This document shows positions 59,095 to 64,000 of a stretch of 64,000 bases of DNA, piece after piece (position 1 is the first letter of the stretch; each line of letters opens with the position of its first letter). The notes under the pieces are model-generated. The model had not been told where the DNA came from, made no database searches, and saw only the letters and a program-made list of their open reading frames with translations. Source of the stretch: Elephas maximus indicus (Eukaryota; Chordata; Mammalia; Proboscidea; Elephantidae). The position numbers and the translations under genes are program-made. The DNA lies in assembly GCF_024166365.1 (NCBI RefSeq), contig NC_064825.1, forward strand, positions 100,640,480-100,704,479, given 5' to 3'.

Positions 59095-59324
59095 CTGCAA
59101 ACACAAATCATTCTAATTAGTTCACAAGAGGACCTCCTGCCTGTGTTCCACCCACAGAAGGGAGAAGTGATGGCCTGGCCTTTCATGGGAGGCAAGTGGA
59201 GGGGTGTGGTATCATTCTGCTGGGACAAGCACAACCTGGGAAGGTAAAATGTTATCTCCAAGCCCACCAGCATCTCTACCATCAGAGTCACGCCAGGGCC
59301 CACCAAGTTGTAGGCTCCATTCAT

Positions 59325-59612
59325 CCATTCCTTCTTTTGTCCATACTTTCCTCCATTCGTTCCTTCATCCTTCCATCCTTTCATCTATCCATCCATTCCT
59401 CCACCCATTCCTTTCTCCACTTGTACCCTTCCTCCACCCATCCCTCCTCCATCCACCCATCCCTTCTCCATCCACCCCTTCCTCTCCCCATCCCTTCCTC
59501 CACCCATCCTTCCTCCACCCATCCCTTCCTCTCCCCATTCCTTCCTCCATCCATCCCTTCTGCACCCATCTCTTGCTCCACCCATCCCTTTCTCTCCCCC
59601 ATCCCTTCCTCC
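59325..59612. repeat. Pyrimidine-rich CCATCC/CCTTCC minisatellite
   Basis: A strand-asymmetric run of TCCACCCATCCCTTCC-like units in SYT13 intron 1, about 230 bases from the exon 2 acceptor. The open frames across it are artefacts of the repeat. Confidence 0.95.
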
Positions 59613-60639
59613 ACAGGGCTTAGTCCCTGTCCTGGAGAAGCCAACTTAGAATGGAAGAGTTGTATTCCATACTAGGAAAAAAGGTTTTCTCTTCTCCCAG
59701 ACAGGAAGCATGTAGCCCTGTCTTGTGACTGAAAGATGAACCAGTCTTAGGGGAAAGCCAATGTAGTGGACAGGAGAGTAGAGAGACAGGACTCTGTGTC
59801 CCTGGTGATAATGTTGTTAAGTCACTGAATCGAACAACCCTGAATATGACCTACCCCTGCACTTCAAGTTCATGAGCAATATTGTTCTTATTGGTTAAGC
59901 CAGTTTGAATTGGAGTTTTTGTTACCTGCAGCCAAGAGCATCTCAGACTGATGCACTACGTTCTTAGCAAGCATCATACGAGATGACGACCCTCATGTAG
60001 AGAAACTCTGCCTAGGGTAGGGCACCATCCCTTCCTGGACCTCTCTGCCTCCAACCAAGGGCATCCGCATGTATTTATTTGTTCTTTATTCTTACTCTCC
60101 CTCACTGAGGTCCTGTGTGGCAGGTGGCTGCCTATAGTGGACACTGATTTATAGTCTTTGACCAGGTGGAGAGTGGAGTCCGATAACTGCAACATGAGCC
60201 TCTTCAGGTAGTGAAAGCAGCAGCTGATTACCTATCTCGTTCTCTTGGACAAGCTCATTTACTGCATTTCAAAACCCTGGTTCCACCACATCTTTCAAAT
60301 GCATTATGTTTGCACTGAAATTGCTTAAACTTCAGTGCCCAAGAAGCAGAAAAGAGGTCTGGGAGCTGAGGGAGGGGGTCCAGGAGAGGATTATAGGTGA
60401 AGTGCAAGAATGCCAGGGAGGAGCAGGGCAGCCAGGGGAACAGACCCTACAGAAAGACCTGTGCTCAAGCCTCATGCCATGCATGGGGTGGGGGTAGGGA
60501 GGATTTAAAGTCAGGGATTCTCTGACTAAATGGCCATTGAGCCCCGGGAAAAGGACCTGGGGAACAAAGATGCAGGATGAATAAGGGAAAGTTTCCACTG
60601 GGGGCAGGTTATCAACATTAGGGAATGCCTACCTGTGCT

Positions 60640-61108
60640 CCTACCACCCGTCTGTCAGTTTGTCATTCTGTGGTGGCTTGCATGTTGCTGTGATGCTGAA
60701 AGCTATGCCATTGGTATTTCAAACACCAGGAGGGTCACCCATAGTGGACAGGTTTCAGTTGAGCTCCCAGACTAAGACAGACTAGGAAGAAAGGCCTGAT
60801 GATTTACTTCTGAAAATTAGCCAGTGAAAACTTTATGGATCATAACAGAATATTGTCTGACTCACTTGCTTTGGACACGTCATCAGGAGGGATCAACTCC
60901 TGGAGAAGGACACCATGTCTGGGAAGGTAGAGGGCCAGCGAGAGTGAGGGAGACCACTGGTGAGAGGGACTGGCACAATGGCTGTCACAGTGGGCTCAAA
61001 CATGCCAGTGATTTTGAGGATAACTGGACAGGACCAGGCAAAGTTTCATTCTGTTGTACATAAGGTTGCGAGGAGTCCAAGCCAACTCGACGGCAGCTAA
61101 CAACTAAC
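60640..61108 (+). mobile_element. Internally deleted RTE
   Basis: The 5' UTR part (CCGTCTGTCAGTTTGTCATT) joins near 60865 to the 3' part (TTGGACACGTCATCAGGAGG). It ends GCCAACTCGACGGCAGCTAA. The deletion point differs from the other short copies. Confidence 0.85.
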
Positions 61109-62089
61109 CTGAGCTCATCAACACGTCTAGCTGGATGGGAGAAATGCATCCCCAGGTGGTGTATCGAACCCTTCTTCTGTGCCTCCCTGGGTTTTCCTAG
61201 CCTCTCCTGTCCCCAGGTCTTTGGCCACTTGCTCCTCCCCACTGCCGTGACCACCTCCGTGTGGACTCTGACCTGCTCACGTGGGCACAGCCTGCCCATG
61301 CCCTGCCTCCTGCCCTGGGGCTGCTCTGCAGTCCTCAGGTATGAGACACCAGGGACACTCTGTGTCCCCCCCACGAGCAACCCAGATGTGCAAAGAAGTT
61401 AACACTCCATGGGGTGAGCCTGGAAATGAGAGGATGAATTAATTCTTCCCCCTTCTCACCACCCCTCTCAACAGTGTCTTTGATCACCTTTTGGAAGATG
61501 ATACTTTGAGATCCCACCCTCAGTCATGCTTGACACCAGGTGATGCCCAGCTCAGTACTGGGCCCTGGGCTTGCTCCCCTCCCTCCTCCCTACCTCACCC
61601 CTGCTCTCCTCTCCTTGTCCCTGGAATGGGCTTCCTGATAAAGAGCAGCTCAGAAGCCTCAGGCTCTGCTTTCCAGCACCTCAGGCTAAGACAGATGGCA
61701 TGACGGTGTTGGGGGTGGGGTGGTGGGTGGAGCTAGCCTTTCATGTAATGAACAAATATTGATTGAGTCCTACTGCAGGCCAGGTCCCATGCTAAGTGTC
61801 AGGAATACAGAATGTGAGAAAGACAGATGTTGTCCTCTCCTTCCGGGGCTGGTGTTGGAAAAACAGAAATTAATTATGCAATTAGTGATCTGTAAACAAA
61901 TGTTTAACCTTACCAGAGATGCTAGGCGACCTCTTTGGTGACAGGATTAATTTTTCACCTGAAGGCCGTTTCTTAGTTTGAGTTCTCACTCTGGGGTATC
62001 CCTCTTGGAACAGCATCACAGCACCCAGGAAGTTACGGGTGCAGCGAGCAGACCCAGGTGGGGAAGGGAACAGATGGCTTTGCCCCATG

Positions 62090-62450
62090 TGTTGTCGTTA
62101 GTTGCTGTCGAGTCGGCTCCGACTCATGGTGGCCTCATGTAGAAGAGAAGGAAATGTTACCCTGTTTGTTGGAGTCCACCGTTGCGACTATCGTGTAGTG
62201 CCTTCCAACATAAGCTCTCATCTTCCAGCACTATATCAGACAACATTCTGTTGTAATCCATAAGGTTTTCATCAGCTAATTTTCAGAAGTAGATGGCCAG
62301 CCCTTTCTTCCTAGTCTTAGTCTGGAAGTTCTGTGGAAACCTGTCCACCATGGGTGACTGTGCTTGATTTGAAATACTGGTGGCATCGTTTCCAGCATCA
62401 TGGCAACATGTAAGCTACCACAGCACAATAAACTGACAAATGGGTGGTGG
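62090..62450 (-). mobile_element. Internally deleted RTE
   Basis: TGCTGTCGAGTCGGCTCCGA is the antisense 3' end and AAACTGACAAATGGGTGG the antisense 5' end, with only about 360 bases between. Confidence 0.85.
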
Positions 62451-62651
62451 CTGCCCCTTACACATCAACTTAAAAAAAAAGAGAGGGAAGAGAGGAGGGG
62501 TTAACCATAAAGTATTTGGATGATGCCAAATATGGACCACCACTGCTGGGGTCTGCAGCACAGCTAAGTCCCCCTCAGAGGGGGAGCAGCCAAGGGAAAA
62601 GGGTCTTCAAGATTCTGAAGACGCCCTGAGCTATAGTACTGGTGATTAGGC

Positions 62652-62868
62652 GTAATCACACGTGCACGTTGCTGTATGCAGTCAAGCTGATTCTGACTCA
62701 CAGTGATACCATGTGACAGAGTTGAAGTGCTCCATAGGGTTTTCTTGGCTGCAATCTTCACAGCAGCAAATCACCTGGTCTTTCTCCCACGGAGCTGCTG
62801 GGTGGGTTCAAACCGCCCACCTTTTGGTTAGCCGCTGGACACTTAGCTGCTTGCGCCAGCAGGTCTCC
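62652..62868 (-). mobile_element. AfroSINE
   Basis: CAAGCTGATTCTGACTCACA, GAGCTGCTGGGTGGGTTC and a diverged head ending CCAGCAGGTCTCC. Confidence 0.9.
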
Positions 62869-62894
62869 TTACATAAACGTCTGAATTATAGCCT

Positions 62895-63010
62895 GGTGGG
62901 CAGGTGATCAAGCTCTAAAACCAGACTGCTGGGTTCAAGTCCAGGCTCTGCCAATTGCTTGCTGTGTGACCTTGAGTCCGATTAAGATTAATTAACCTCT
63001 CTGAAGTTCT
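62895..63010 (+). repeat. MIR
   Basis: CTGGGTTCAAGTCCAGGCTC and GCTGTGTGACCTTGAGTCC. Confidence 0.7.
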
Positions 63011-63039
63011 AGGACAGGCAAAACGAATCATTGGTGATA

Positions 63040-63245
63040 GAGGCCAGAACAGTGGTTGCTTCTGGGAGGACTGACGAGGAAGAGGCATGAGGGAGATCTC
63101 TGTGGGTAATGAAAATGTTCACAATGGGGGTGTGGGCTACAGTCTAGGGCATAATATTTGTCAAAACCGATCCAGCTATAAATTTAGGAGTGTGCGTGTC
63201 GCTGTATACAAACTATATCTCAATAAAAATTATAAAAATAGATAC
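63040..63245 (+). mobile_element. L1M-type 3' end
   Basis: ACAGTGGTTGCTTCTGGG and AACTATATCTCAATAAAAAT match old L1 3' UTRs. Confidence 0.6.
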
Positions 63246-63283
63246 ACATATAAAAAGAAAAAAAATTTTTTTTTTTATATATA

Positions 63284-63782
63284 TCTTTAAAGTGTTAAAA
63301 AGCAAGGATGTCACTTTGAGGACTCAGGTGCACCTGACCCAAGCCTTGGTATTTTCAATTGCCTCATATGCACGTGGAAGCTGGACAATGAATAAGGAAG
63401 ATTGAAGAATTGATGCCTTTGAATTATGGTGTTGGCAAAGAATATTGAATATACCATGGATGGCCAGAAGAGCAAACAAATCTGTCTTGGAAGGAGTACA
63501 ACCAGAATGCTCCTTAGAAGCAAGGATGGTGAGACTTTGGCTCACATACCTTGGACATATTATCAGGAGGGATCACTCCCTGGAGAAAGACATCACGTTT
63601 GGTAAAGCAGAGGGTCAGTGAAAAGAGGAAGACCCTCAAAGAGATGGATTGACAGAGTGGCTGCAACAACGGGCTCAAGAACAGCAACGATGATGAGGAT
63701 GGCACAGGACCAGGCAGTGTTTCGTTGTGTTGGACACAGGATCGCTATGAGTCGGAATTGACTCCAGGCCATCTCACAACAG
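63284..63782 (+). mobile_element. RTE/BovB-type LINE, 3' 500 bases
   Basis: AAAGTGTTAAAAAGCAAGG, CAGAATGCTCCTTAGAAGC and the tail CTATGAGTCGGAATTGACTC. It is 5'-truncated with frameshifts. Confidence 0.9.
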
Positions 63783-64000
63783 CAACACACATACGTATGT
63801 ATGCATCCACACGTACACACACATCCATCCAATCTGCTCAGACTTCCTTGGTTGGGTGTAAGAATCTGAAACTATTTCAGCCAGTTTCTGCTCTGATTCC
63901 CATATACAGCTAGCCCAGAACCTGTTTATGGACCTGTATGTAGCATCCACGGGTCTCTGGGCCAATGTTTCCCAAACCTTCCTTCCAAAGCAGCTCCAGC

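Larger units (their letters stand above)
59095..64000 (-). other. SYT13: SYT13 intron 1 (partial)
   Basis: It holds a pyrimidine-rich CCATCC repeat, three RTE copies, one AfroSINE, a MIR and an L1 3' end. No CpG-rich first exon with a transmembrane sequence was found, so SYT13 exon 1 lies beyond the window. Confidence 0.6.

Noticed and set aside
59196..59675. Open frames of 139-159 residues across the CCATCC repeat
   Set aside because: The composition is pure Pro/Ser/His or Gly/Trp/Glu repeat produced by the microsatellite.
59100..64000. SYT13 exon 1
   Set aside because: Searched for a GC-rich first exon coding a short lumenal part and transmembrane helix on the minus strand; none was seen.

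Overview
The window is mammalian nuclear DNA, almost certainly afrotherian and most likely a paenungulate (elephant, hyrax or manatee, with elephant favoured). About 26 AfroSINE copies lie on both strands, recognised by a tRNA-like head, a conserved middle and a tail resembling ATGAGTCGGAATCGACT. There are also several RTE/BovB-type LINE copies of the kind abundant in elephants, plus older eutherian repeats (MIR, MER5A, L1M, MaLR-like LTRs). Exons are short, have GT-AG borders and keep exact codon phase. No bacterial, plasmid or phage feature is present.

Three protein genes can be supported. (1) Positions 3894-7766 (+) hold a two-exon gene for a Myb/SANT-like DNA-binding protein of about 343 residues with a C-terminal coiled coil and a basic tail. 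It appears to lie inside an upstream intron of PRDM11, on the same strand. (2) Positions 14354-23018 (+) hold the last three coding exons of PRDM11: the end of the PR/SET domain, the linker with CPNC and a leucine-zipper-like coil, and a 2.2-kb terminal exon. That terminal exon encodes a TTF/BED-like zinc finger and a hAT-transposase-derived domain. If intron 19691-20853 is not removed, a shorter protein ends at 19914 with a polyadenylation signal overlapping its stop codon. So the locus can plausibly make a short PR protein or a PR/SET-hAT fusion. (3) Positions 40028-59094 (-) hold SYT13 coding exons 2-6, all five in perfect phase. Exon 1, with the transmembrane segment, is outside the window. 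PRDM11 and SYT13 converge, as I remember for human 11p11.2, which supports both names.

Layout: 1-14353 is PRDM11 intron with the nested Myb/SANT gene. 14354-23018 is the PRDM11 3' coding part. 23019 to about 29875 is a probable 6.8-kb 3' UTR. About 29.9-36 kb is the convergent intergenic gap. About 36-40 kb is probable SYT13 3' UTR, and 40-64 kb is SYT13 exons and repeat-rich introns.

The most interesting signals are the PR/SET-hAT fusion with its intronic polyadenylation switch and the nested Myb/SANT gene. The locus thus carries two genes probably descended from transposon proteins. Other signals are a 16-kb stretch free of AfroSINEs around the 3' end of PRDM11, a 79-bp minisatellite amplified inside an internally deleted RTE, a three-level nest of retroelements, and palindromic hAT-type elements with 8-bp target duplications. 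Statements about human proteins come from memory; no alignment could be run.
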